Shown here: positions 1 to 8,416 of the stretch, piece by piece | Layout: each line of letters opens with the position of its first letter | Position numbering within the stretch: the stretch's first letter is position 1 | NCBI GenBank assembly: GCA_017512725.1 | Contig: JAFWEW010000032.1 | Location: 124,001 to 188,000, forward strand | Length of the DNA: 64,000 nt | Source of the DNA: Solobacterium sp. | GTDB lineage: Bacteria; Bacillota_I; Bacilli_A; Erysipelotrichales; Erysipelotrichaceae | Direction: 5' to 3' | Position numbers and translations under genes: made by a program | Notes under the pieces: generated by a model | The model's database searches: none | The model's input: the letters and a program-made list of their open reading frames with translations, nothing else | Told to the model about the DNA's origin: nothing

Positions 1-44
1 AGAAGAGGAATCTTGTTATTATTTTGAATAGAGGGTAGGAAAAA

Positions 45-971
45 ATGAAAACAAAATTGGCATGGAAACTGATATTGGCAGTGATTACTGCAGCAGCCAT
101 AACCGGATGTGCGGGAAACGGCAATACAACCAGTACGGTTCCAGAAGAGACACCGGAAAGTGAACCTGCAGAAAACGCAGTCAGCTATCCAACAGCTGTG
201 AATCAGATGCATTTTGAGGCACCGGAGTCTTTTGAGAATATTGTACGTTTCAGCGAGTTTAAGGTTGACGGTACTGTAATTGAAAAGGATGTAATGTTTA
301 AATCCGACGATAAAGATGTCATCGGCTATTCCTATGGTTCCGATATGGATATCAGCGAAGTATTGGGACTGGATGGAATTGAACAGGAAGAGATTGCAGG
401 CAAAACCGTTTACTTTTATGAAGCAAGCGGCTACAGCCTCGGCTTTGTGACGGAGGGGAATGAAGTATATTCTGTTGATTCGGAAGTTTCGATGGAAAAC
501 GTGAAAAAGGCGTTTGAAACAATCCGCTTTACCGATGAGAAGGATACCTGGGAAGACGATACCGATCTGGGCAAGATAAAGTACTCATTCGATGATTCCC
601 TCAATCTGCTTGATACATCGATCAAAGTGACTGAAGATACGGAGGGAAATCTGATTAAAAAAGCAGTCAATTATACGTTTGGATCCGACAGTGAGAACCT
701 GACCTGTATTTTTCAGTTTATGAGATTTAAAGATGCAAAAGTCGAAGATGTACTGAATCCGGAAAGGACATATACGGACACAGAGATCAACGGCATCAAA
801 TATTCTTCCTATGGCAGTGAAGGCAATCCGCCGTTTGTTTACTATACCCAGCAGGGTGATGATGTTTACATGATTCAGAATGTCGGCATCAGCAACGGCT
901 GGTCTACACGCCGCAGCGATGAGTCTTATCAGCTGCTGGAAACACTTCTGAACTCGGTCGTATTTGAGTAA
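45..971 (+). CDS. Putative lipoprotein of unknown function
   Basis: The 308-residue product begins with a lipoprotein signal peptide: basic MKTKLAWK, a hydrophobic stretch and the lipobox ITGC with the modified cysteine at residue 22. A Ser/Thr/Glu-rich linker of about 25 residues follows, as is usual for surface-anchored proteins. The rest looks like two similar acidic alpha/beta halves, each ending near a phrase such as 'FETIRF' or 'LETLLNSVVF', but I recognise no family. A GGTAGG ribosome-binding site lies 6 bp before the ATG. The gene is convergent with the next one and ends at a strong bidirectional terminator. The true promoter may lie before the window. Function is unknown; the lipoprotein call is sound. 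Confidence 0.8.
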   Translation: MKTKLAWKLILAVITAAAITGCAGNGNTTSTVPEETPESEPAENAVSYPTAVNQMHFEAPESFENIVRFSEFKVDGTVIEKDVMFKSDDKDVIGYSYGSDMDISEVLGLDGIEQEEIAGKTVYFYEASGYSLGFVTEGNEVYSVDSEVSMENVKKAFETIRFTDEKDTWEDDTDLGKIKYSFDDSLNLLDTSIKVTEDTEGNLIKKAVNYTFGSDSENLTCIFQFMRFKDAKVEDVLNPERTYTDTEINGIKYSSYGSEGNPPFVYYTQQGDDVYMIQNVGISNGWSTRRSDESYQLLETLLNSVVFE

Positions 972-993
972 CTGACAGAAAAACGAAGAATAT

Positions 994-1058
994 AAAAAAC
1001 CGTAATGGCCGAACAATACTCCATCGCAGGATATTCGGATGCACATACGGTTTTTAAT
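994..1058. terminator. Bidirectional intrinsic terminator
   Basis: A 10-bp perfect stem (995-1004 with 1046-1055) has an A-run on the left and a T-run on the right, and a second weaker stem inside the loop. It lies between two convergent genes and so can end transcription from both sides. The right arm overlaps the stop codon of the minus-strand gene. Confidence 0.8.
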
Positions 1059-2265
1059 TTTCATAAGCCTGTGTCAGTCGTTCCAGTTCCTTCCAGGTAA
1101 CCCGGATGGCATGGCCATGGCTTGGCTTTTCCAGCGGGATCATCAGATCCGCATCATTTACTTCCGTAAACGTACCGGATTCAATATCCGTTGTTTTCAG
1201 CACCTTATAGGCGCTTCTGGTATAATCGTCCAGCACAACATACCAGTACTCGTTTTCCAGTGATTTCAGAATCATCGGACCTTCGACCTGATGGCGTTTC
1301 CAGATCGGTTCAGAGAACTGATCGATCGCATACCAGGCAGCACCGGTACCTCTGAGTACCTGCGAATAGTCTTCCATCGGTTCCCGCTCATCTTTCAGTA
1401 TGGCAGTCCATCCGTTTTCGCTGTGAACGACTGTGATATCAATGACCGGATAACCCGGATCCAGCAGTTTGACCGGATAGGATGCCGTCACTAGGTCCCG
1501 GCTGGTGGAACAGAAGATCCCTCCATCGGATGGAGAGGACCAGAGAATCACATAACAGCTTAGATACGGATCAAAGAACGCTTCCGGAGCCCACGCCTGA
1601 CTTCCGCTCATGGATCCGTCTCTCGAAACATTGAGCAGAAGGGCCCGTTCATTTTCAAAGGTGATCAGGTCCCGGGAATCATACACATAGATCGAGTCAT
1701 TGTCGTATCCCTGCGTTGCCAGAAGGGCGAACTCTCCGCCGGGCTTGCGTACCAGAGAAGGATCCCGGAGACGTTTGGTGCCGGTGGAAGGCTTCAGGAT
1801 GCCGCGGTCTTCATTGATCTTGAACCAGTATTCCCCGTTAAACGTATAGGCAAGCTTCAGCTGTTCCTTATTCGTTCCTTCACTTGTAAAGTAGGAGATG
1901 ACATAGGCTACCGCCGGATCGCCCAGCGTCAGGGAATCAAATGTAACCGTATCTTCTCCATAGGATGCAGACAGTCCGATCGGTTCATATTCCAGTGCTC
2001 CCTCCGTCTTGGAAAGAACGGAATCCTGGATTTCGGCATGCCCGTGCGTAACGGACCACTCGATTGGTGTACCGGAAGGTGTTTTTTCCGGAAGCCGGTC
2101 ACCGTCAAACAAAAATACCTCAATGCTTTCCTGTACAAATGCCGCTTCCTTATCCTGCAGTACCGGTATATTGGCTTCTTCCGAGGGCACAGGCCCATGG
2201 ACGGCAGACACCGTACAGCCTGCAAGCAGAATTCCTGCAGCAGCGGCAGTAATGATTGATTTCAT
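1054..2265 (-). CDS. GH43-like five-bladed beta-propeller lipoprotein
   Basis: The 403-residue product starts MKSIITAAAAGILLAGC, a clean lipoprotein signal with lipobox LAGC. The body has the spaced acidic motifs of glycoside hydrolase family 43/62-type beta-propellers: RDPSLV (general base Asp), DITVV (pKa-modulating Asp) and EGPMI (general acid Glu). A 'WAPEAFFDP' blade motif lies between the first two. Such enzymes cleave arabinosides or xylosides; substrate cannot be read here. A longer reading from 2313 is possible, but the signal peptide begins at 2265. There is no ribosome-binding site, and a TATAAT box lies 7 bp before this ATG, so a leaderless mRNA is likely. It is divergent from murG with only 65 bp between the starts. 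Confidence 0.7.
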   Translation of the reverse strand: MKSIITAAAAGILLAGCTVSAVHGPVPSEEANIPVLQDKEAAFVQESIEVFLFDGDRLPEKTPSGTPIEWSVTHGHAEIQDSVLSKTEGALEYEPIGLSASYGEDTVTFDSLTLGDPAVAYVISYFTSEGTNKEQLKLAYTFNGEYWFKINEDRGILKPSTGTKRLRDPSLVRKPGGEFALLATQGYDNDSIYVYDSRDLITFENERALLLNVSRDGSMSGSQAWAPEAFFDPYLSCYVILWSSPSDGGIFCSTSRDLVTASYPVKLLDPGYPVIDITVVHSENGWTAILKDEREPMEDYSQVLRGTGAAWYAIDQFSEPIWKRHQVEGPMILKSLENEYWYVVLDDYTRSAYKVLKTTDIESGTFTEVNDADLMIPLEKPSHGHAIRVTWKELERLTQAYEN

Positions 2266-2272
2266 AGATACC

Positions 2273-2278
2273 ATTATA
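2273..2278 (-). promoter_or_regulatory. -10 box of the GH43-like gene, leaderless type
   Basis: TATAAT on the minus strand ends 7 bp before the ATG at 2265. Transcription should start at or within a base or two of the start codon. No convincing -35 box is present at 17 bp. Confidence 0.5.
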
Positions 2279-2318
2279 TATGTCAAACAGCACAGCGCGG
2301 CTTTTTCCTTCACTATGC

Positions 2319-2324
2319 TAAAAT
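2319..2324 (+). promoter_or_regulatory. Extended -10 box of murG, leaderless type
   Basis: TGC followed by TAAAAT forms an extended -10 element that ends 6 bp before the murG ATG. The predicted first transcribed base is the A of the ATG. No Shine-Dalgarno sequence precedes murG. Confidence 0.5.
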
Positions 2325-2330
2325 ATTGCC

Positions 2331-3395
2331 ATGAAAAAAGTCATGATCGCTGCCGGCGGTACCGGGGGACATATTTACCCGGCACTGGCACTGGCAGATT
2401 ATCTCAAACAGGAGAATATAGAAGTTGTCTTTATCGGTTCTTCCCGGCGCCTGGAGGCACAGCTGATCCCGGAAAAGGGATACCGTCTGATCACACAGGA
2501 TATTGAAACTACTCAGGGCGGCATCTGGAACAAGATAAACTATCTGTTTACGATGATCAAAACCGTACGGGATACGAAACAGCTTCTGAAAGAGGAACAG
2601 CCGGATGTCTGTATCGGCTTTGGCAATTATATTTCGGTACCGCTGATCCTTGCGGCCCATCAGCTTCATATTCCGACCATGATCAGTGAACAGAATTCCT
2701 TTGCGGGCAAAGCGAATGTCTTCCTTGGCCGTTACGCAGATGCGGTGGAACTGGCCTATGAGCGAAGCGCAAAAGACTTCAACCCTGCAAAGGTAAGAGT
2801 GCTGGGAAATCCGCAGGCTTCCGTTTCGGCCAAAAAGAAAGCAGATCCGAACCTGCTGAAGGAATACGGTCTTTCCAATGACAAACCGGTTGTCTTTGTC
2901 ATGATGGGCAGTCTTGGATCGGTATCGGTTTCTAAGATCATCGATGAAGCCTGTGATAAATTCGACGACGGGTTCCAGGTTCTGATCGCTTCCGGGAAAA
3001 AGAATGAATATGAATTCCGGACAACGAATCCGAATGTGATTATTAAGGAATATGTTGACGGAGCGGGAATGCTGATGACGGCGGATCTTGCTATATGCCG
3101 GGCAGGTGCTACCACACTTGCGGAAATCGCCGCTTCCGGCGTGCCTTCCATTCTGATTCCAAGTCCGTTTGTGCCGAATAATCATCAGTATTATAATGCT
3201 TTGGAACTGAGCGAACATGGTGCTTCCGTTCTCTTGGAAGAAAAGAACCTGACCCCGGATCTCTTGGCAGATACCGTTAATGATCTGATGAAGGATCCGG
3301 TCAGGCGCGATAAGATGCGGCTGGCAGCGAAAGAGATGGCGAAACCGAATGCCTGTGAGGATACCGCTGCCTGGCTGAAGGAGATCAGTAAATGA
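2331..3395 (+). CDS. murG: UDP-GlcNAc:undecaprenyl-PP-MurNAc-pentapeptide GlcNAc transferase MurG
   Basis: The 354-residue protein has family-normal length and the MurG N-terminal glycine-rich motif GGTGGHIYPALALADYL (residues 9-25). In the C-terminal half it has the GT28 UDP-GlcNAc-binding region, with 'AICRAGATTLAEIAASGVPSILIP' split over residues about 248-270. MurG adds GlcNAc to lipid I at the inner face of the membrane, giving lipid II. It heads a murG-murB-divIB-cysE cluster and its stop overlaps the murB start in ATGA. The start has no ribosome-binding site but sits 6 bp after an extended -10 box. Confidence 0.97.
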   Translation: MKKVMIAAGGTGGHIYPALALADYLKQENIEVVFIGSSRRLEAQLIPEKGYRLITQDIETTQGGIWNKINYLFTMIKTVRDTKQLLKEEQPDVCIGFGNYISVPLILAAHQLHIPTMISEQNSFAGKANVFLGRYADAVELAYERSAKDFNPAKVRVLGNPQASVSAKKKADPNLLKEYGLSNDKPVVFVMMGSLGSVSVSKIIDEACDKFDDGFQVLIASGKKNEYEFRTTNPNVIIKEYVDGAGMLMTADLAICRAGATTLAEIAASGVPSILIPSPFVPNNHQYYNALELSEHGASVLLEEKNLTPDLLADTVNDLMKDPVRRDKMRLAAKEMAKPNACEDTAAWLKEISK

Positions 3396-4300
3396 GTGAT
3401 GATCTGTTGGAGATCCTGAGTGAAATGGCAGAAATCGAATGCGATGTGCCGCTGGCGTCCATGACGACACTTCGCATCGGCGGCCCTGCAAAATATGTTG
3501 CCTATCCCGACAGTACCGTGGCCCTGGATGCGCTGGTCCGGTTTCTGAAGGAACGCGGTATTCCATATAAGGTGATCGGCAAAGGGTCCAATCTGCTCTG
3601 CTCGGATGAGGTATTTGACGGGGTGATTCTCCGTCTGGATAAATTCAATGATTATTATTTTATCGGCAGCAGCCTGATCGCACAGGCCGGCTGTTCGATC
3701 ATTGCGCTTGCCTATCAGGCGATGAAGAACGGTATGTCCGGTCTGGAATTTGCGTCCGGTATCCCGGCTTCGGTTGGCGGTGTAACGTTCATGAATGCCG
3801 GTGCGTACCGCAGCTCCATGAGTGATGTCATTGACAGTGTTTTCGTATACCGTGACGGCAAGTTTGAATGGATGAACAATGATGAATGCGGCTTTGACTA
3901 CCGCAAGAGTATTTTTCAGAAACACCCGGACTGGATCGTAATCGCCGCAAAGATGAATCTTGTACCGCAGGATATCAATGAGATCCGTGATCTCATGGAT
4001 TCGAGAAGAGAACGCCGGATGTCCTCCCAGCCGCTGGATAAGCCAAGTGCCGGATCAGTATTCCGCAACCCGGAAGAGATCCCGGCCTGGAAGCTGATCG
4101 AAGGAATCGGGTACCGCGGCAAACGGGTCGGCGGAGCGATGGTAAGCGACAAGCATGTGAATTTCATCGTCAATGAAGATAACGCTACGGCCAGAGATTT
4201 TCTGACGCTGGTAGACGATATCAAAGACCGGGTCGAAGAAAAATATCAGATCCGTCTTCATATGGAAGTGGAGCGTTTTAATTGGCCGAACAGGAAGTAA
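3392..4300 (+). CDS. murB: UDP-N-acetylenolpyruvoylglucosamine reductase MurB
   Basis: The 302-residue flavoprotein reduces UDP-GlcNAc-enolpyruvate to UDP-MurNAc with NADPH in the cytoplasm. Visible family features are the N-terminal FAD-binding segment 'TTLRIGGPAKYV', 'GKGSNLL', 'ASGIPASVGGVTFMNAGAY', and the active-site segment 'PSAGSVFRNP' with the serine proton donor. Length and the single-Tyr-loop layout fit the Gram-positive type IIb group. It starts in a 4-bp ATGA overlap with murG and its end overlaps the likely TTG start of divIB, so the three are translationally coupled. Confidence 0.96.
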   Translation: MSDDLLEILSEMAEIECDVPLASMTTLRIGGPAKYVAYPDSTVALDALVRFLKERGIPYKVIGKGSNLLCSDEVFDGVILRLDKFNDYYFIGSSLIAQAGCSIIALAYQAMKNGMSGLEFASGIPASVGGVTFMNAGAYRSSMSDVIDSVFVYRDGKFEWMNNDECGFDYRKSIFQKHPDWIVIAAKMNLVPQDINEIRDLMDSRRERRMSSQPLDKPSAGSVFRNPEEIPAWKLIEGIGYRGKRVGGAMVSDKHVNFIVNEDNATARDFLTLVDDIKDRVEEKYQIRLHMEVERFNWPNRK

Positions 4301-5415
4301 AGAAACCGCAGACACCGGTACCGGGAGTCGAAACGATTTTCGAAGAGCGCGCGGTAACGAGTGACAATCGGGCGTTTGAGAGAGCACGGCCGCATCTCTT
4401 TGCCGGCGCGGTTTTTTTTGCGTTTCTGCTGCTGATCCTCATCTACTGCTTTTCTCCGGAAAGCCGGGTAAAGGCCGTATCGGTCAGAGGGCATAATTAT
4501 CTTTCCAAATCCTATGTGGAAAAACGGGCCGGTGTTTCCGTCAATGACCTGTTCTATCTGCAGTTTCCGTCTGCCGTAGCCGCAATGATCGAAGAAGATC
4601 CGATGATCGAGGAAGCGCAGGTACGTCTGCTTCATGACAATATCATTGAGATTACGGTTCATGAAAAACAGCCGTACGGTTACCGTTATGACGAAGAAGA
4701 ACCAACCGTTCTCTGTACGGATGGTTCGGTGGTCCCTCTGACCAGTGAACTGATGCCCATTCTGGCCAGGATCCCGTTCATCAACGGATTTACGGATGAG
4801 AAGGCAACGCATCTGTTAACGAACGGGTTCAAAGAAGTATCTCCTGACCGGATCGAAGAAATGGCAGAAGTGATCCAGTACCCGCTTTCCTATGACCCCG
4901 AAGCGATCGAGATCCGGATGCGGGACGGCGGGATCTTTTTCTCGAATTACTTCTCGCTCTCACTGGTCAACCAATATCCGACACTTTCCCGTCTGATCAA
5001 GAATAAAGACAACTGTCTCTATGCCGATAACGGGACGACGGTCGCTGCCGCCCGGGCATGCCCGTGGGATGAAGAAGAAATCACTCTGGAATACTGGACC
5101 GATGAAGAGGGAAATTACATTTATAATAAATGGGGCGATCGGGCTGTGAAACATTATTACCAGGACAGTGACGGAAACTATTATCTGGATGACAACGGGG
5201 ACCGCATCATCATACCGATCGATGCCTACGGTCAGGATCAGAAAGATGCGGATTTCCTGAACCATTATTTCCTTGGATGGTATAAAAAAGGATATCTGGA
5301 TATTCCGGAAGAAGAACTGGAAGAAGGGGAAAACCCGGAAGGAACCGCTGCACCGGAAGATTCTCCGGATACGGAAGAAACAAGTGAAACGGAAGAAGAA
5401 CAGCAAGAGGGTTAG
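4282..5415 (+). CDS. divIB: Cell division protein DivIB/FtsQ
   Basis: The 377-residue bitopic protein has a cytoplasmic N-terminus of about 40 residues, one membrane segment (about 45-62, FAGAVFFAFLLLILIYCF), a POTRA domain ('KAVSVRGHNYLSKSYVEKRAG') and the FtsQ beta domain. It acts in the divisome with FtsL and DivIC. The TTG start at 4282 lies inside the end of murB, which gives the correct N-terminus. The C-terminus is unusual. Residues 274-308 hold two 21-residue-spaced units with EGNY/DGNY and GDR, and a Glu/Pro/Thr-rich acidic tail follows. The cluster context mur-divIB supports the assignment. Confidence 0.88.
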   Translation: MAEQEVKKPQTPVPGVETIFEERAVTSDNRAFERARPHLFAGAVFFAFLLLILIYCFSPESRVKAVSVRGHNYLSKSYVEKRAGVSVNDLFYLQFPSAVAAMIEEDPMIEEAQVRLLHDNIIEITVHEKQPYGYRYDEEEPTVLCTDGSVVPLTSELMPILARIPFINGFTDEKATHLLTNGFKEVSPDRIEEMAEVIQYPLSYDPEAIEIRMRDGGIFFSNYFSLSLVNQYPTLSRLIKNKDNCLYADNGTTVAAARACPWDEEEITLEYWTDEEGNYIYNKWGDRAVKHYYQDSDGNYYLDDNGDRIIIPIDAYGQDQKDADFLNHYFLGWYKKGYLDIPEEELEEGENPEGTAAPEDSPDTEETSETEEEQQEG

Positions 5416-5418
5416 AAC

Positions 5419-6273
5419 ATGGATGACAAACTGAACAGCATAATGGAAGAAATCCGCAGGGCCAGAAAGAATGATCTGAATGCCCCGAAACGGATCAGTG
5501 ACCGCACCCGTGTCGTTTCTCTGATCAAGAAGATCCAGGTCGTTCTTCTGCCTGGCTATTATCACTACAATGATCTTTCGGCGGAACAGGCACTGATCGA
5601 GCTGAAGGAGGATCTTCGGGGTGAACTTTCCGCAGCACTGTGCTTCAGCGGGAAAAACATGATGAAAGCGGAAGAAATTACCAATGAATTTCTTGCAAGG
5701 CTCGGTCACATCATGCGGATGATGGATACCGATATTCAGGCGATTTATGAAGGGGACCCGGCTGCCAAATCAAGGGCAGAGGTCATTCTCTGCTATCCCG
5801 GCTTCTATGCGATCTCAATCTACCGCTTTGCCCATGAGCTGTATGAACTGGGCGCGCCGTATATTCCCCGCATCATGACCGAATATGCACATGAAAAGAC
5901 CGGCATCGATATCAACCCCGGTGCCAAGATCGGAGAGTACTTCTGCATTGACCACGGAACCGGTATCGTCATCGGAGAAACCGCCGTAATCGGCAATCAT
6001 GTCAAGCTGTATCAGGGTGTTACGATCGGCGCCAAGAGCTTTGAAAAAGACAAAGACGGCAATCCGGTCAAAGGTGGAAAGCGGCATCCGAATATCGGGA
6101 ACAATGTGGTAATCTATGCAAATGCGACGATTCTTGGCGGAGATACCACGATCGGCGACAACTGTGTGATCGGCGGAAACGTCTGGCTGATCGATTCGCT
6201 TTCGCCCGGAAGTACGGTTATTCACGAACGCGAAGATACAGTTCTTTCTTCCAAATCCGGCTCAAATCTCTGA
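5419..6273 (+). CDS. cysE: Serine O-acetyltransferase (CysE/EpsC type)
   Basis: The 284-residue protein makes O-acetylserine from serine and acetyl-CoA, the first step of cysteine synthesis. The C-terminal half carries left-handed beta-helix hexapeptide repeats with the catalytic 'IDHGTGIVIGETAVIG' region and the 'VTIGAKSFEKD' segment; the N-terminal half is helical, as in the longer EpsC-like group. It follows divIB by 3 bp and probably shares its transcript, an unusual partner for division genes. No T-box or S-box is seen in front of it. Confidence 0.9.
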   Translation: MDDKLNSIMEEIRRARKNDLNAPKRISDRTRVVSLIKKIQVVLLPGYYHYNDLSAEQALIELKEDLRGELSAALCFSGKNMMKAEEITNEFLARLGHIMRMMDTDIQAIYEGDPAAKSRAEVILCYPGFYAISIYRFAHELYELGAPYIPRIMTEYAHEKTGIDINPGAKIGEYFCIDHGTGIVIGETAVIGNHVKLYQGVTIGAKSFEKDKDGNPVKGGKRHPNIGNNVVIYANATILGGDTTIGDNCVIGGNVWLIDSLSPGSTVIHEREDTVLSSKSGSNL

Positions 6274-6291
6274 AAAGAGACGTTACCTGAG

Positions 6292-6297
6292 CTATAA
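6292..6297 (+). promoter_or_regulatory. Likely -10 box for asp23-fakA
   Basis: TATAAT lies about 30 bp before the asp23 start with a weak -35 region. A GAGGA ribosome-binding site follows. This suggests that asp23-fakA is transcribed apart from cysE. Confidence 0.4.
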
Positions 6298-6326
6298 TAA
6301 ATACGTTTTAATGAGGATATAAATTT

Positions 6327-6686
6327 ATGACGGTAGAAAAAAAGACAAGATACGGTGCTATCAGTGTCACGGAAAATGCGGTTGCGTCACTGGCCGGCGG
6401 TGTCATAACGGAATGCTATGGCGTTGTCGGTATGGCAAGCAAAAAGATCATCCGCGACGGATGGGCTGAACTTCTCAAGATTGAAAATTACTCCCGCGGC
6501 GTAGTCGTCAAGGAAACGGATGACGGCCTTGAAATCGATCTCTATATTATCGTCAGTTTCGGTGTGAAGATTTCCGAAGTTGTTCAGGAAGCGCAGAAGA
6601 AAGTGAAGTATGTGCTTGAAAAGTCACTTTCGGAACCGATTTCCTGCGTCAATGTCTATGTACAGGGCGTTCAGGTGATGGAGTAA
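6327..6686 (+). CDS. Asp23/Gls24 family envelope stress protein (YloU type)
   Basis: The 119-residue product is a typical Asp23 domain: 'YGAISVTENAVASLAGGVITECYGVVGMAS' at the N-terminus (shown split by function, residues 8-37) and an alternating beta/helix core ending 'VNVYVQGVQVM'. In Firmicutes this YloU-type protein almost always sits directly before the DAK-domain kinase, as here with 12 bp to the next start. It is cytoplasmic, and membrane association is known for relatives. A second Asp23 paralogue is at 49553. Confidence 0.92.
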   Translation: MTVEKKTRYGAISVTENAVASLAGGVITECYGVVGMASKKIIRDGWAELLKIENYSRGVVVKETDDGLEIDLYIIVSFGVKISEVVQEAQKKVKYVLEKSLSEPISCVNVYVQGVQVME

Positions 6687-6698
6687 AAGGTGGCAGTC

Positions 6699-8297
6699 AT
6701 GGATAAGATCAATGGAAAACAGTTAAAGGAAATGCTGGAAAGCGGCTGCAACAACCTGAATAACCGCAAGAAGGAAGTGGATGCGCTGAACGTATTCCCG
6801 GTACCGGATGGCGATACCGGCACCAATATGTCTCTGACCTTTACCAACGGCATCAGTGAAGTAAGAAAGTGCGGAAGCGAAGAGCTGCCGACCATTGCCA
6901 AGACCCTCAGCCGGGGTCTTCTGATGGGAGCACGCGGTAATTCCGGTGTTATTACCTCGCAGATCTTCCGCGGGTTCTATCAGGCAGTCGGTGACAAGAC
7001 CGAACTCAGCGCAAAGGATTTTTCCGCCTGCATGAACAATGGTTCCAAGATGGCATACAAAGCTGTCATGCGCCCGGTAGAAGGAACGATTCTTACAGTC
7101 GTACGGGAATCCTGTGACGCGGCTTCCAAATTTATGGAAGAACATCCGGAGGCATCTCTGGAAGAATATATGGATACCCTGTGCAAAGAGGCACAGGCTA
7201 GTCTCGATCATACGCCGGAACTGCTTCCGATCTTAAAGGAAGCACGGGTCGTAGACTCCGGCGGATCCGGTCTCGTTGCGATCTTTGACGGCTTCCGTGC
7301 CTATCTGACCGGCAACCCGATTGCAGAAGCAGGTGAGGCTGCCGCAAAGGCGGAAGAAGAAGCACGCAGCGGCTACCGTGTTGAATTTATCCTGAAACTG
7401 GTGGATCAGGGCATGCATCTGTTCAAGGAATCGAAGTTCCGTGACAAGCTCTCCGGCATCGGTGATCATGTGACGGTTGTCGTAGACGGCGATCACATCA
7501 AGACCCGTGTTTCGACACTTTCTCCAGGTGAAGCACTGAATATCGGCCAGCGCTATGGTGAGTTTGAACAGGTTCAGATCGATCCGGAATCCGCAGATAT
7601 GAAACCGTCAATCCTCGAATCCGATGAACCGGTAGAAGAGGTAAAATACGGCATTATCACGGTATGTGCCGGGGAAGGACTTGAAAAGCTGTTCCGGGAT
7701 TATCGTGCAGACTATGTCGTATCCGGCGGACAGACCATGAATCCTTCCACGGAAGATTTTGTCAGTGCGATCTCCAAGATCAATGCCAGACATATCTACA
7801 TTCTGCCGAATAACTCCAATATCATCATGGCAGCCCGTCAGGCCGCGGATGTAACGGAAGGCAAGGATATCATTGTTCTGGAAACCAAGACGATCCCGCA
7901 GGGTCTTGCGGCATGTATCCAGTTCAACCCGGAAGCGGACGTCAAGACCAATACCGAGATCATGAAGGAAGCCATTTCTTCCGTAAAGACCGGTCAGGTA
8001 ACGTATTCCATCAAGGATACGACGATTGACGGACGGGAGATCCATGAAGGCGACTTCATGGGACTGCTCAATCGGGAAATCGTCCTGACCAGCCGTGACA
8101 AGGTAGATGCGGTATGCAGACTGCTGGATCAGATGATCGATGAGGAAAGCGGAATCGTAACGCTGATCAAGGGCGCTGATTCCACCGAGGAAGAAACCCA
8201 GCAGATCAATGATTATATCGAAAAGAACTTCGAAGTAGACATTGAGATACAGGACGGCGGCCAGCCGGTATACAGCTTTATCATCGGAGTGGAATAA
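6699..8297 (+). CDS. fakA: DAK-domain fatty acid kinase FakA (YloV)
   Basis: The 532-residue protein has an N-terminal Dha-kinase-like nucleotide domain with 'VFPVPDGDTGTNM', 'GARGNSGVI' and 'VDSGGSGL', a middle domain, and a C-terminal domain of the YloV/FakA type. Known relatives phosphorylate fatty acids bound to FakB (DegV) proteins; no degV is in the window. I prefer ATG 6699 because AGGTGG lies 5 bp upstream; GTG 6690 would add three residues. It forms an operon with asp23 and ends at a terminator. Confidence 0.9.
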   Translation: MDKINGKQLKEMLESGCNNLNNRKKEVDALNVFPVPDGDTGTNMSLTFTNGISEVRKCGSEELPTIAKTLSRGLLMGARGNSGVITSQIFRGFYQAVGDKTELSAKDFSACMNNGSKMAYKAVMRPVEGTILTVVRESCDAASKFMEEHPEASLEEYMDTLCKEAQASLDHTPELLPILKEARVVDSGGSGLVAIFDGFRAYLTGNPIAEAGEAAAKAEEEARSGYRVEFILKLVDQGMHLFKESKFRDKLSGIGDHVTVVVDGDHIKTRVSTLSPGEALNIGQRYGEFEQVQIDPESADMKPSILESDEPVEEVKYGIITVCAGEGLEKLFRDYRADYVVSGGQTMNPSTEDFVSAISKINARHIYILPNNSNIIMAARQAADVTEGKDIIVLETKTIPQGLAACIQFNPEADVKTNTEIMKEAISSVKTGQVTYSIKDTTIDGREIHEGDFMGLLNREIVLTSRDKVDAVCRLLDQMIDEESGIVTLIKGADSTEEETQQINDYIEKNFEVDIEIQDGGQPVYSFIIGVE

Positions 8298-8305
8298 TCA
8301 TCACG

Positions 8306-8335
8306 GACCCGGTCCAACCACGGATCGGGTTTTTC
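8306..8335 (+). terminator. Intrinsic terminator after fakA
   Basis: CCCGGTCC pairs with GGATCGGG around a six-base loop, followed by TTTTTCTT. Confidence 0.8.
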
Positions 8336-8402
8336 TTATGCAGTGAATGTTATATCCCGTGATTCATGCATTCATAGTCATCGGAAGCGACAAAGGATAC
8401 GC

Positions 8403-8408
8403 TATAAT
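8403..8408 (+). promoter_or_regulatory. -10 box of recG, leaderless type
   Basis: A perfect TATAAT ends 8 bp before the recG ATG. The predicted start site falls at the ATG itself. No ribosome-binding site can fit. Confidence 0.5.
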
Positions 8409-8416
8409 TTAATGCA

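Noticed and set aside
2313..3566. 417-codon open frame antisense to murG and murB
   Set aside because: Covers two confident genes and shows no protein family.
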